This document shows positions 9,101-17,800 of a stretch of 64,000 nucleotides of DNA, in pieces. The DNA lies in the NCBI RefSeq assembly GCF_004217555.1, contig NZ_SHKW01000001.1, positions 186,001 through 250,000 on the forward strand. Direction: 5' to 3'. Made by a program: the position numbers and the translations under genes. The DNA is from Edaphobacter modestus (GTDB lineage: Bacteria > Acidobacteriota > Terriglobia > Terriglobales > Acidobacteriaceae). The first letter of the stretch is position 1. Every line of letters begins with the position of its first letter. A model generated the notes under the pieces. It saw nothing but the letters and a program-made list of their open reading frames with translations. It was not told the DNA's origin and searched no databases.

Positions 9101-9523
9101 TCGCCGGTCATGAACGGCAATCCGCAGAACCTCGCCACGTCGTCGAGCGTAACTGGTTATATCACCGGCGTAACCTCGGGTTATAACGGAGCCGGAGGGT
9201 CCACACGGATTCCGGGCTTTGCACGCAATGCCTTTAGTCTGCCTGCGACGGTCGTCCTCGATGCCCGTGTTTCGAAGAGATTGGTCGTCCGTGAGAGGTA
9301 TGATCTTGAGTTCTTTGCGGAAGCTTTCAACCTCCCGAACCATCAGAACGTAACAACCACCAACACGACCGCATATGCCTTCGGTACAGCAACCTCAGGG
9401 GGCTCAACCTATAGCACGCTGACCCAGTACACGGGAGCAGCTTTCGGTTCTGTCAGCAACTCGAACAACAATAATATCTACTCCCCACGGCAAGTACAGC
9501 TAGGAGCACGGCTGCACTTTTGA
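6149..9523 (+). CDS. TonB-dependent receptor with carboxypeptidase-regulatory-like domain
   Basis: About 1,124 residues, an outer-membrane active-transport receptor of the acidobacterial Oar/SusC-like type. ATG 6149 is chosen because AGGAGA lies at 6139-6144 and the protein then starts with a signal peptide (MPFGKLVRFIVLMLMFFVSA); open frame to 6044 is probably untranslated. A CarboxypepD_reg-like beta-sandwich follows (GAIGGTVRDKTGAVVSNAV), then a plug domain (LRVLEDLPVNNYRWSAYALQ; YGRAAGGVVNAVTKSG) and a long beta-barrel ending in a C-terminal Phe (LGARLHF), the usual outer-membrane insertion signal. It lies directly after the S1/P1 nuclease. The substrate is unknown; nucleotides or nucleosides are a guess from context. 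Confidence 0.88.
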   Translation: MPFGKLVRFIVLMLMFFVSAHEQMPAQTAVDGAIGGTVRDKTGAVVSNAVIVIHNNGTNAEQTITSDAAGGYRVIHLQSGLYTVNISANGFQVFKAEKVEVTVGSLTTVQSVLALGASTETVDVSGEAPVINTTNNDFSNTIGLRVLEDLPVNNYRWSAYALQAPGVVESGGFGLLSFRGQSTLLNNITIDGADDNQAFFSEERGRTNIGYSTPKSVIQEFQINTSNYSTEYGRAAGGVVNAVTKSGSNQFHGEGYFLDRDSALAAYNNFTTQNVQLTPGGPFTAVHIKPTDIRKQMGFAVGGPILRDKLFFFFALDRFYRDFPIITVPSSPSTFYATPSASLPGSTTCPGGSNPISSVTSSTNYDPNFYADSGACTLKTNLGLATYSAGVTNYIAGQAGLNSLLGQAKRYTDQTLFFPKIDWQINNRNHLSAEVNRLRFISPSGQQTNVTASYGTQSIGNVYARDTWGVARLDTYITSQISNEVRYQYSRDFEFAGAESPTTYETNTLMKTAAGYANPLGFPPNVSITSAFQFGTPTFYNRPAYPDERRWQLSDTVLWIHGNHTLKFGGDYIHTNDLSENLSSVFGAYSYTSVATYLSDFYLSQNPATVSQAAHYTSYQQGFGPLGFEFQTSDYAGFIQDEWKVNPRLSLMLGLRYEYEQTPKAQLPNPLVPQTQSMPSDKNNIAPRVGFAYDVFGTGKTVVRGGYGIFNARLINSTIYNAIAQTGASGGQVQSPNLVPGNPGAPVFPQVISGSLTSAVTPNVIFFDPHFQLPQIHQADLSIEQDLGANTVFTLSWLGSYGRSLPTFVDTNLPNPVNVTYTVVNNDSTGLLRNGSQISVPFYGYPVKSPVAGAPAPPTVVDFNRPDPRYAAKTAIFSGVTSNYEALVAQLKRQLRHGVQLQASYTWSHALDYGENNTTFTSTNSLLDPRNIRAEYGNSMQNVPNRFVLTALIYSPWHVRGWKSFLLNDYQFSPSLSAQNGVPYSPVMNGNPQNLATSSSVTGYITGVTSGYNGAGGSTRIPGFARNAFSLPATVVLDARVSKRLVVRERYDLEFFAEAFNLPNHQNVTTTNTTAYAFGTATSGGSTYSTLTQYTGAAFGSVSNSNNNNIYSPRQVQLGARLHF

Positions 9524-9540
9524 TCCGTGTCGTCGTCCAA

Positions 9541-9580
9541 GGTGTGGGATGTGAGCTCACATCCCACACCGTCTTTTTTT
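9541..9580 (+). terminator. Rho-independent terminator
   Basis: Bases 9541-9570 form a perfect 30-base palindrome (14-bp stem around a GC centre) followed by a run of seven T at 9574-9580. It begins 17 bases after the TonB receptor stop and should end that transcript. Confidence 0.9.
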
Positions 9581-9800
9581 CGCAACGACTTTCCTTGGAA
9601 TCCGCCGAAAATCGGCGAGTGCAAAATCTCCGACGAAGACTGTGCTTTCTACAGACCGACTTTGTAACCTCATTGACCATCACTGCTGTACTTCTCCGTA
9701 TCCATGAGTCAGTTGAAGACGCATAGTCAGTAACGGAGAACGCCCCACTATCCACAAATCGACAGGAACTCTATCGCGAGATTAACTCACATGTCCGTAT

Positions 9801-9893
9801 TGTTTGAATGTTAGTCATCGAGGAGCACGTGGTGTTGCATAGGCTGAACTCGGCGGCGACGCCGATTCAGAGAACAACCACGGAGGCTCCTCC
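9801..9893 (+). ncRNA. Candidate structured leader / bridge RNA of IS110-b
   Basis: A 93-base non-coding leader with nested stems: GAGGAGC (9820-9826) pairs with GCTCCTC (9886-9892). Inside, CTGAA (9844-9848) pairs with TTCAG (9866-9870) and TCGGCG (9850-9855) pairs with CGCCGA (9860-9865) around a GCGA tetraloop. In the relative at 42,191-42,264 the outer stem is identical and the inner hairpin is kept with paired changes (TCAG/CTGA, and a G-T pair in CTGAA/TTTAG). Paired change supports an RNA structure. That it is a bridge RNA is inferred from the IS110 family. Confidence 0.45.
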
Positions 9894-10898
9894 ATGACGA
9901 CTATGAACTATATCGGATTGGACGTTCACAAGAAGACGATCAGCTACTGCGTGAAGGACGTGAGTGGCCGGATACAGCAGGAAGGCAAGATCGGGTCAAC
10001 CCGACGCGAGCTGGATTGTTGGATGAAGACTTTGCCCCAGCCGTGGACCGTTGCGATGGAGGCGACGATTTTCAGCGGCTGGATCAAGGTGGCACATCCA
10101 TTGATGCTGCGCGCGATTGCTGCAGCCAAGAAGAAGAACGACCAGATCGATGCCAGCAAGCTCGCCGACTGCCTGAGATGCGACTTCCTCCCGGAGTGCC
10201 ACATGATGCCTGCAGCGATACGGGATCGAAGGCGCACGCTGAGGTATCGGCATCTGCTGGCGAGGCAGATGGTGCAGATGAAGAACCGTGTCTCAGGACC
10301 GCTGATGGAGACGGGCGTGGAATATAAACAAGCAACGGCTGCACAAGGTGAGTTACTTCCGGGAATTGCTCTCCGCGAGCAAGGAGGTTCCTCCGAGCAT
10401 ACGGCCGCTGTTGAAGCTCAGCCGGGAGACGATCGAGCGCTGTCAAAGGACCGAGTACGCCCTGGTCAACTCTCTCCAGCTCGATCCGGTGTTGGCCGAC
10501 CGGATCAAACGACTCCGAACGGTTCCTGGCGTGGGTCCGATCACTGCACTGACGTGGCTCTGGAAATCGGGGATGTCTCACGCTTCCGCTCGATCAAGCA
10601 GGCCATCAGCTACTGCGGCCTCTGCGGAGATGAACGGAGCTTGGCCGACAAGGCGATGCGTATGCCGCTCTCGAAGCAGCGCAATAAACATATCCAGCGT
10701 GCGCTGGTAGAAGCCGCCAAGTTGGCACCGAGACAGAACCACGAAATGGCTGTGATTTATGACCAGGAAAGACAAAAAGGAAATAGCAATCGGGCGACAC
10801 TTGCCGTAGCGCGAAAGATGGTCGCGTATTTGCTTGCCGTGGATCGGCAACAGAGAGACTTCGTGCCTGCTGAAGAACGCAGGACTACGGCAGCATAA
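9894..10898 (+). pseudogene. IS110-family transposase (IS110-b), internally frameshifted
   Basis: A DEDD transposase starting MTTMNYIGLDVHKKTISYCV, with KKKNDQIDASKLADCLRCDF in the catalytic domain. The C-terminal part has KQAISYCGLCGDERS and NRATLAVARKMVAYLL. Between about 10,335 and 10,570 the annotated frame is nonsense, while the expected residues (VSYFRELLSASKEVPP, LRTVPGVGPITALTW) lie one frame over. An extra A near 10,333 and a missing G near 10,565 explain this, each in a short homopolymer. The ORF stays open throughout, so a naive call gives a 334-residue protein with a scrambled middle. Confidence 0.8.
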
Positions 10899-10950
10899 AA
10901 TACTGCCGAAATAAACAGCATGAACAAAATGCGCAACCTGCCAGGTCCTG

Positions 10951-11266
10951 CATGTTGCCGAGGAGATCACACTCCCGAGGCTCTCTACGAATTGTTTCGG
11001 GACTGGCAGAGAACACAAACTCAATCCTCTGTGACGGCTCTTCGGAGCCCGAGACTGCAAATGGATGTCTGGTTCTGCCGAGCGCAGGAACCGATGCCGA
11101 GAGGCACCTGTTGCGCGTAGAACATCCTGAAACTGTTGATTTGCACGCTCTCCCGAGCGCGCCCGGGACACCCGCGCCTTCACTTGACAGATGACTACAT
11201 GGATGTCGGCTATCCGGACAAGTAGTTTCTGTAGTGCCCTCAAAACTGGTTACTGAGATGGTCCGC
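10951..11266 (+). other. Unassigned spacer between IS110-b and the group II intron
   Basis: About 300 bases with no supported gene on either strand. It presumably holds the right end of IS110-b and the 5' exon flank of the intron. Long minus-strand frames here have no family features. Confidence 0.3.
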
Positions 11267-11767
11267 GTGCGCCGTGAAAGGCGTTTAGTCCACAGTGGGT
11301 GCAAGTCCCACCCGGGAACTGGTTCGTTCCGCCCGGTAGCAATCGGAGCAGCGGTGGAGGTAACAAAACTGCTGAAGCCTCCGGTGGAAGAGGGTCGTAA
11401 AGGCGACTCTGCAAGCGTGCAGGCCGTAACGTGAGTGAACGCTGAGCAAGCCTCGAAATTCATGATGCAGGAGCCGACCCGCCGCGGACTTGGGGAAGGC
11501 CGATGAGGGGGAAGAGTATGAGCGAACAGCTTCCATCAACCTGCCGGGGTAGTGGCGACGGCATGTAAGCAAAGGGGACTGAAGGCAACACGGGAAGCCC
11601 CAGCGGTGATTGCGGTTGGATCAACTGGCAGCTCGCGAGAGACAGGCCGGGCCGTTTGGGGTGGCGGAGAGGCTTGTAGTACCGATGAAGCCGGGTAATG
11701 CCGGTGGAGGGAAGGGGCCTCAGTTGAAGGCGAACGTAATAAGCGACAAAGGACAACGGGATTGGTG

Positions 11768-13093
11768 ATGAGCCTAACAATCCTAACAAGCGTTCAGAAG
11801 TTGCAGATGGCGTTACACGCAAAAGCGAAGGAATCGCCCGACTTTCGTTTCTACGCGCTGTACGACAAGGTGTACCGCACGGATGTTCTGGTGTATGCCT
11901 ACCAACGTTGCAAAGCCAATCGCGGAGCAGCGGGAATGGACAATCAGACATTCGAGGACATCGAGCAGTACGGTGTGGAGCGGTGGTTGGACGAACTGGC
12001 GCAGGAACTGAAAAGTCGAACCTATCAACCGCAACCTGTGCGGCGGGTATACATACCCAAGCCGGATGGGAAGCAGAGGCCGTTAGGTATACCCACAATC
12101 CGAGATCGGGTTGTGCAGACGGCGGCAATGTCGGTGCTCGAACCTATATTCGAAGCCGACTTGCAGCCTGAGCAGTATGCCTATCGGGCAGACCGCAGCG
12201 CGTTGGACGCAGTGCGACATGTCCATAAGCTGATCAACACTGGCCATAGGAAGATTGTAGATGCGGATCTCAGCAGCTACTTCGATAGTGTTCCACACGC
12301 CGAGCTTATGAGATCGGTGGCTCGAAGGGTCGTCGACGGAGCGATGCTGCATCTGATCAAGATGTGGCTGGAAGCTCCGGTTGAGGAAACCGATGAGCAT
12401 GGAAATCAACGTCGGAGCGTGCGCAATCGGGACGAAGGTCGGGGTACTCCACAAGGAGCTCCGATCAGCCCACTGCTCAGCAATCTGTATATGCGCCGAT
12501 TTGTACTCGGGTGGAAGGAACTCGGGTACGAGGCACGTTGGGAAGCGTACATCGTGAACTACGCCGATGATCTTGTCATCTGCTGTCGGACTGGAGCGAA
12601 ACAAGCTCTAGACACGATGCAGAAGATGATGTCGAAGCTGAAGTTGACGGTGAACGACTCGAAGACGCGGGTCTGCTCTGTGCCGGAAGAGAAGTTTGAT
12701 TTTCTTGGATACACGTTCGGTCAATGCTACAGCCCCAAAACTGGACGAGCCTATCTTGGCACCGTTCCAGCGCGAAAACGGGTGCGACGCATCCGTGGGG
12801 AAATACGCGAAATGACCGGACGGAGTACAACCTCGTTGGATCCATTAACAATAGTGACGAAGCTCAACCGCACAATGTGCGGATGGGCGAACTACTTTTG
12901 TCTTGGACCCGTCAGTACGGCCTATCGCGCTGTAGACGGTTACGCGGCGATGAGGCTGCGTCTGTGGTTGCGAACGAAACATAAGCTCTCAGGACGTGCA
13001 AACGGGATGTTCCCGGACACACATCTCTATGGAGCCTTGGGTCTTGTTCGTCTGGACAGACGGACACGCAACTTTCCGTGGGCGAAAGCGTGA
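11768..13093 (+). CDS. ltrA: Group II intron reverse transcriptase/maturase
   Basis: About 441 residues. Reverse transcriptase blocks are all visible: the PKPDGKQRPLGIPTIRDRVVQ region, DADLSSYFDSVPH (first catalytic Asp), GTPQGAPISPLLSNL, and the active-site YADD in IVNYADDLVICC. It continues with FDFLGYTF and a maturase (GIIM/X) domain containing LNRTMCGWANYF. No HNH endonuclease domain follows, so target-primed insertion would use nicked or replicating DNA. ATG 11,768 is chosen over an in-frame TTG at 11,762. The frame is intact, unlike the transposase genes on either side. Confidence 0.9.
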   Translation: MSLTILTSVQKLQMALHAKAKESPDFRFYALYDKVYRTDVLVYAYQRCKANRGAAGMDNQTFEDIEQYGVERWLDELAQELKSRTYQPQPVRRVYIPKPDGKQRPLGIPTIRDRVVQTAAMSVLEPIFEADLQPEQYAYRADRSALDAVRHVHKLINTGHRKIVDADLSSYFDSVPHAELMRSVARRVVDGAMLHLIKMWLEAPVEETDEHGNQRRSVRNRDEGRGTPQGAPISPLLSNLYMRRFVLGWKELGYEARWEAYIVNYADDLVICCRTGAKQALDTMQKMMSKLKLTVNDSKTRVCSVPEEKFDFLGYTFGQCYSPKTGRAYLGTVPARKRVRRIRGEIREMTGRSTTSLDPLTIVTKLNRTMCGWANYFCLGPVSTAYRAVDGYAAMRLRLWLRTKHKLSGRANGMFPDTHLYGALGLVRLDRRTRNFPWAKA

Positions 13094-13104
13094 GTCTTCT
13101 CCGA

Positions 13105-13137
13105 GAGCCGGATGCGGGAGATCCGCCTGTCCGGTTC
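13105..13137 (+). ncRNA. Group II intron domain V
   Basis: A 33-base hairpin with the expected size and position just after the intron-encoded protein stop; it starts GAGCCGGATGCGG and closes with CCGGTTC. Domain V holds the catalytic triad of the ribozyme (normally AGC; here the related GAGCCG context). Confidence 0.7.
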
Positions 13138-13229
13138 GATGAGCGGGATGTGAAAACGGAGCACGGTCTGGATAATGAGGCACCGGCAGACGAAAGGGCC
13201 GGATACAGATAGGCCGAACCTAAACCACC

Positions 13230-14388
13230 GCGTCACATCTCGACTCTACCGCTTAAACCTCAACCTGGCGATGAGGATCTTATAGGCAGATTGAAGGAGG
13301 ATCATCGACATGGAGATTCGTTCCGTAGGCATTGACCTTGGCAAGACGACCTTTCACCTGGTGGCTCTTGGCGATAACTGCAAGGTGCTGCTGAAGAAGA
13401 AGTTTACCCAGAAGCAGTTGATCACCTTCACCGCGAACATGCAGACCTCTTTGATCGGGATGGAGGCCTGTTCCGGGGCGCACTTCCTGGGCCGTACTTT
13501 ACGAGAACAAGGCCACGATGTGAAGCTGATCCCGGCCCAGTTCGTGAAGCCATTCGTGAAGTCGAACAAGAACGACTTCCTGGATGCGGAAGCCATTGCT
13601 GAGGCTGTGGATCGGGAGAACATGCGATTTGTTCCGATCAAGACGGACGACCAGCTGGATCTGCAGGCATTGCATCGTGTGCGCGATCGTTTGATCGCGC
13701 GAAGAACCTCAGTCATCAACCAGCTGCGGGCCTTCCTGCTGGAGCGGGGTCTGGTATTTGCAAAGAGCCCGGCCAGGCTGCGCGAACGCATGCCCGAGAT
13801 CCTCGAGAACGCCGAGGAAGATCTCACTCCGCGTATGCGGAACCTGCTGGCTCAACTTTGGAACGAGTGGAAGGATCTTGAACAGCGGGTGGTCGATCTG
13901 AACCAGGAAGTAGAGCTGATTGCCTCAAGTGATGCGGCATGCACGCGGCTCAGGCAGATCCCCGGCGTTGGCCCGCTGGTCGCAACCGCGATCGTAGCCG
14001 CGATCGGTAACGGCGCAGCCTTCCATAAGGGGCGTGAGTTTTCTTCCTGGCTTGGGCTGGTGCCACGACAGCACTCGACCGGTGGTAAGGCCCGCCTCTT
14101 CGGTATCAGCAAGCGCGGTAACAACTACCTGCGCAAGATTCTTCATCCATGGAGCCCGCGCAGTCGTATTGCGATCGAAGCGAGACCGCGTCGCCATGGG
14201 CGAGTGGATGACCGCTCTTGAAGCCAGAGCGCCACGCAACGTGCTCATCGCCGCCACGGCAAACAAACTGGCAAGGATCGCTTGGGCCGTGCTGTCAAGC
14301 GGCCAGGACTATCGGGCAGTTCAAGAGCCAGTCGCGGCCTAGCTAAGCGTAGCTATCAAGATCAAGTTCTCCCACCGAGGTCTGCACC
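13230..14388 (+). mobile_element. IS110-family element, IS1111-like (IS110-c)
   Basis: The right end at 14,388 is set by a 70-base block (14,319-14,388) repeated at 35,079-35,148 with a single difference, after which the flanks diverge. The left end is not defined and lies between the group II intron and the transposase start. One transposase gene is present and is frameshifted near its 3' end. Confidence 0.65.
13310..14343 (+). pseudogene. IS110-family (IS1111-like) transposase, frameshifted near C-terminus
   Basis: Starts MEIRSVGIDLGKTTFHLVAL (first catalytic Asp in GIDLG), preceded by GAAGGAGGATC. Features include SNKNDFLDAEAIAEAV, the linker coiled coil, and the Transposase_20 helix-hairpin motif RQIPGVGPLVATAIVAAIG followed by SWLGLVPRQHSTGGKARLFG. 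The native frame is lost near 14,140. The expected ending (IHGARAVVLRSKRDRV through LARIAWAVLSSG and QEPVAA) lies in the +1 frame and stops at 14,343. A naive call ends at 14,221 with a non-native tail. One extra base in a short T/C run explains it. Confidence 0.85.
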
Positions 14389-14852
14389 TAAATCAACGCC
14401 CCCGAAAGACCTTGGGCTTTGAAACCCCGGCGAGTAAACTTCAAGCCAGTGTTGCATCGACCGGTTGAGACCGCCAGACTTTCAAGGAAGTAAAGCACAG
14501 GCGAGTCGGCGAAAGCGACGATCACCCTCGCTCCGGATTGCAAGACTCATCGTCTGCAAGGTAGCTCTTCTGCGTCTGCCACGCAGTTCACGCGATTCTT
14601 TACTCGAAAAGAAAGATCCGACCGATGCCTTATTTGGAAATCATTTGCGAGAGTCCACCTTTCGATCAACATCTCAATCAACCATTCGATTGACAACATT
14701 ATCAAAGGTTGGTAGCGTTCTCTCGGTTCGCGGTAAACGATTTCTGTCAACTATTAAGAGCAAGTTGTAAATGCATTCGCATGACGTCGTATTTCTGTCG
14801 CGACGTTCAAAGAGAAAAACGATTTCTATAAGTAACTTTTGCGAAGGTCAGT
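14389..14852 (+). other. Gene-free leader of the receptor operon
   Basis: About 460 bases between IS110-c and the TonB receptor. No convincing coding region is seen; a 101-codon open frame at 14,465-14,770 has no family features. It probably holds the operon promoter. A short dyad (caatc...gattg, around 14,675-14,692) could bind a regulator, but this is weak. Confidence 0.3.
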
Positions 14853-17800
14853 ATGATTCAACGAGTTCGGTGTTCTCTTAGTGTCATCGTCTTTGTGATG
14901 GCTGTTGTGATGTTGTCGCCATCGAGATGTCTTGCCGCTCCTACAGGAAGGATTGTGGGTTCAGTAGTTGACCCCAGCGGCTCCCCGATTTCGGGAGCTA
15001 CGGTGACGCTTTCTAACGACAATACAAACGAAGTTCATACTGCCACTTCAGATGAGAGTGGAAACTTCACGTTTCCGTCAGTAGCCGTCGGGCGTTACTC
15101 TGTCAAAGTTGCGGCAGATAGTTTCCAGACCTACGTGCAGCATGGTCTCATTCTTGAAGTAGACCAGAATGTTACGGTACGAGCGCCGATGACGATCGGC
15201 TCTCTGACGCAGACGGTCGAGGTCTCTTCGACGCCGCAGGGGGTCAATCTGGTCGATGCGACAGTTAGCCACGTCGTTGATCAGCAACGGGTAAATGATC
15301 TTCCCCTGAATGGGCGCGATACCCTGCAGCTGCAGTACATCATGCCGGGCGTCTCATATGACAACAACGGCGTCTCTCACGGACAGGGCCAGCATGAGGG
15401 GGTCGTGGTTAACGGTAACCGTCCGGGCTCGAACTATTATCTGCTCGACGGCGTGGACATGACGGACAACTTCCTCTCGACTGCTCCGGTGTTTCCTGCG
15501 CCCGATGCATTGCAGGAATTCGACATCCAGACCAGCAACTTTACGGCGCAATATGGTCGCAACTCCGGCGGTCTGGTAAATACTGTCAGCCGATCCGGTT
15601 CAAACGCTGTACACGGCGGTGTTTTCGAGTTCTTCCGCAATACGGTTTTGGACTCACACAACTACTTCGACACCCCGGGATCGCGTAAGCCTTCCTTTAA
15701 GTTGAATCAGTTTGGTGGCTTCCTTGGTGGTCCGATCCAGAAGGACAAGATGTTCTTCTTCGGCTACTACCAGGGAACGCGGCAGCGCAAAGACGAGACG
15801 CAGACCATTGGACAGGTACTCTCGCAGACGCAACGGCCTGACCTGAATGGTGGTGTGGCTAACGTCTCTGGTCTTAGCGGCGCTGTTGACCCCCTGACTC
15901 GTCAGCCTTTCCCCGGTGGCATCGTTCCTGCCAATCGAATCGATCCCACAGCTCTGAGCATGATCAAGGCACTGATGCCTCTGCCGAATAATGCCTCAGG
16001 CGGCTACACCTTCATCGGCCCGGTTGCCAATAACCAGGATGATCTCAATGAGGATCAGTATCTCGGGCGCATTGACCGGACCTTCAGCGCACACGACATC
16101 GTGTTTGGCCGGTATTTCTATAATCAGGACACCTCCACCGGCCTAGGTTCGGGCAACCTGCCGGGACGTCCTCACCTCAAGTACTTCCGCAACCAGAACG
16201 CTGCGCTCGATTGGAATCACACGTTCAACTCTAATTTGATCAACACGGCAGTTTTCGGATTTACCCGCGTAGCTCATCACCGTGGGCCCACCGCGTCGGT
16301 GGGTTGGACAGAGTTCGGCGGTCCGGCGAGTGGATCAGCTCCGGGAGTTCTTGGAGACCTGTTCGTTTCGGTTAACGGGTCGATCAGCGCAGGCGGCGAC
16401 GGAGCCTTCGTGCAGAATCGCCAGACCTGGCAGTACAGCGACAGTATCAGCATCATCAAGGGAAGGCATACGCTGACGTTTGGTGGCGACTATCGTCGCG
16501 AGGCTTCGAACCGCACGGAAGACTATGAGACTGACCCGAACTTCAGTTTCAACGGGCAGTATTCCGGCAATGCTCTCGTCGATCTGCTGCTCGGCTTGCC
16601 CAATAACTTCAACCAGCAGACCGAGGTGCAAAGCCGTCTGCGGCATAACGGCCTCGATGCCTTCGCGCAGGACAACTATAAGGTGACCTCGTCCGTAACG
16701 ATCGATGCGGGTATCCGTTGGGAGCCATTCCTGCCTCCTGTTGATAACCTGAACGATCAGATCTGCTTCGATCCCGCCCTTGCGTCGAAATCCACCTTCT
16801 ATCCCAACGCTCCTGCCGGCTTGCTCTTTCCTGGTCCTCCGGTTGGCAGCGAGTCTCTGGGGTCCGGAGATAGGAACTGCCCACGTGCGGGTATTCCGAA
16901 TCGTTATAAGAACATCGCTCCGCGTATCGGTGTGAACGTTGATCCATTCAAGAACGGAAGGACCTCCATCCGTGCTGGCTACGGCGTCTTCTATGATCAG
17001 GCTCGTCTGATTGCGTGGAACCGCTTCTCCACGGCACAGCCCTTTGACTCCAACTCAACTGTGACTGGACCGACGGTCCTGGCGCCGAGCTTGAGTGGAA
17101 ACAACATCTTTACCAACAGCGGACGCGCGAATCCGTTCCCGTTTGTGATTCCACGCACTGCGGCGCAGCGTGCGGCCTTCATCTGGCCTATCTCTTCCGC
17201 TGAAACAGTCTTCTCTCCGCACTTCAATGAGGGCTATACGCAGCAGTACAACTTGACGATCGATCAACAGATCGCTAAAAACTATACCCTCACTGTCTCT
17301 TATATCGGAAACAAGGGAACGCATTTGTTCATCTCGCGAGAGTACAACTATGCGCCCATCTCGAGTTTCGTCCAGACACCACCTGCTTCGGCTGGGAATG
17401 TCAGCGCCATCGCCTACAACAACAGCGACGCTGTGCTATCGAGACGACGTCGGCTGAGTGGTGTGCAGTGCCCGGTCGCTGCAGGTAGTTCCACAAGCGG
17501 TCCCTGCTATGGCGCGACGGAGATGCTTGAGCCAACGGGATGGTCCAGCTTCAACTCGGTTCAAGTCTCGCTCAACCATCGGTTCGATCAGGGCTTCAGC
17601 GTGCTCGCTTCCTATGTATACGCCAAGTATCTAGATATAGTGTCGTACACGGCTGAGGGAGGAAACGGACCGCGTAATCCTGAGAATTTTGCTCTGGATT
17701 ATGGCCCCTCGGACAACGACGTTCGGCACCGTTTTACGGCGTCATATATCTATCAGCTGCCTCGGGCAAAGAACGTGAACGGTTTCCTCTCCGGCGTAGT

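Larger units (their letters stand above)
9801..10950 (+). mobile_element. IS110-family element (IS110-b)
   Basis: The left end is set by similarity to the fragment at 42,172-42,333, which starts at the same tgtttgaatg block and stops early in the transposase gene. The right end is not defined by any repeat; it lies soon after the transposase stop at 10,898. The transposase carries two compensating frameshifts, so this copy is probably inactive. Confidence 0.6.
11267..13220 (+). mobile_element. Group II intron with encoded reverse transcriptase
   Basis: The 5' end is placed at GTGCG (11,267-11,271), matching the bacterial GUGYG consensus. About 500 bases of structured, gene-free sequence precede the reverse transcriptase ORF, as expected for domains I-IV. 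A 33-base domain V-like hairpin lies at 13,105-13,137, 12 bases after the ORF stop, with the complementary arms gagccgga/tccggttc and GCGG/CCGC inner pairs. The exact 3' splice site (in domain VI) could not be fixed; the end given is approximate. The intron sits between two IS110 elements. Confidence 0.8.

Noticed and set aside
10885..11463. 192-codon minus-strand frame between IS110-b and the group II intron
   Set aside because: It crosses the intron 5' boundary and shows no domain features.
14465..14770. 101-codon open frame before the receptor operon
   Set aside because: Low-complexity basic translation, no ribosome site, no domain; more likely untranslated leader.
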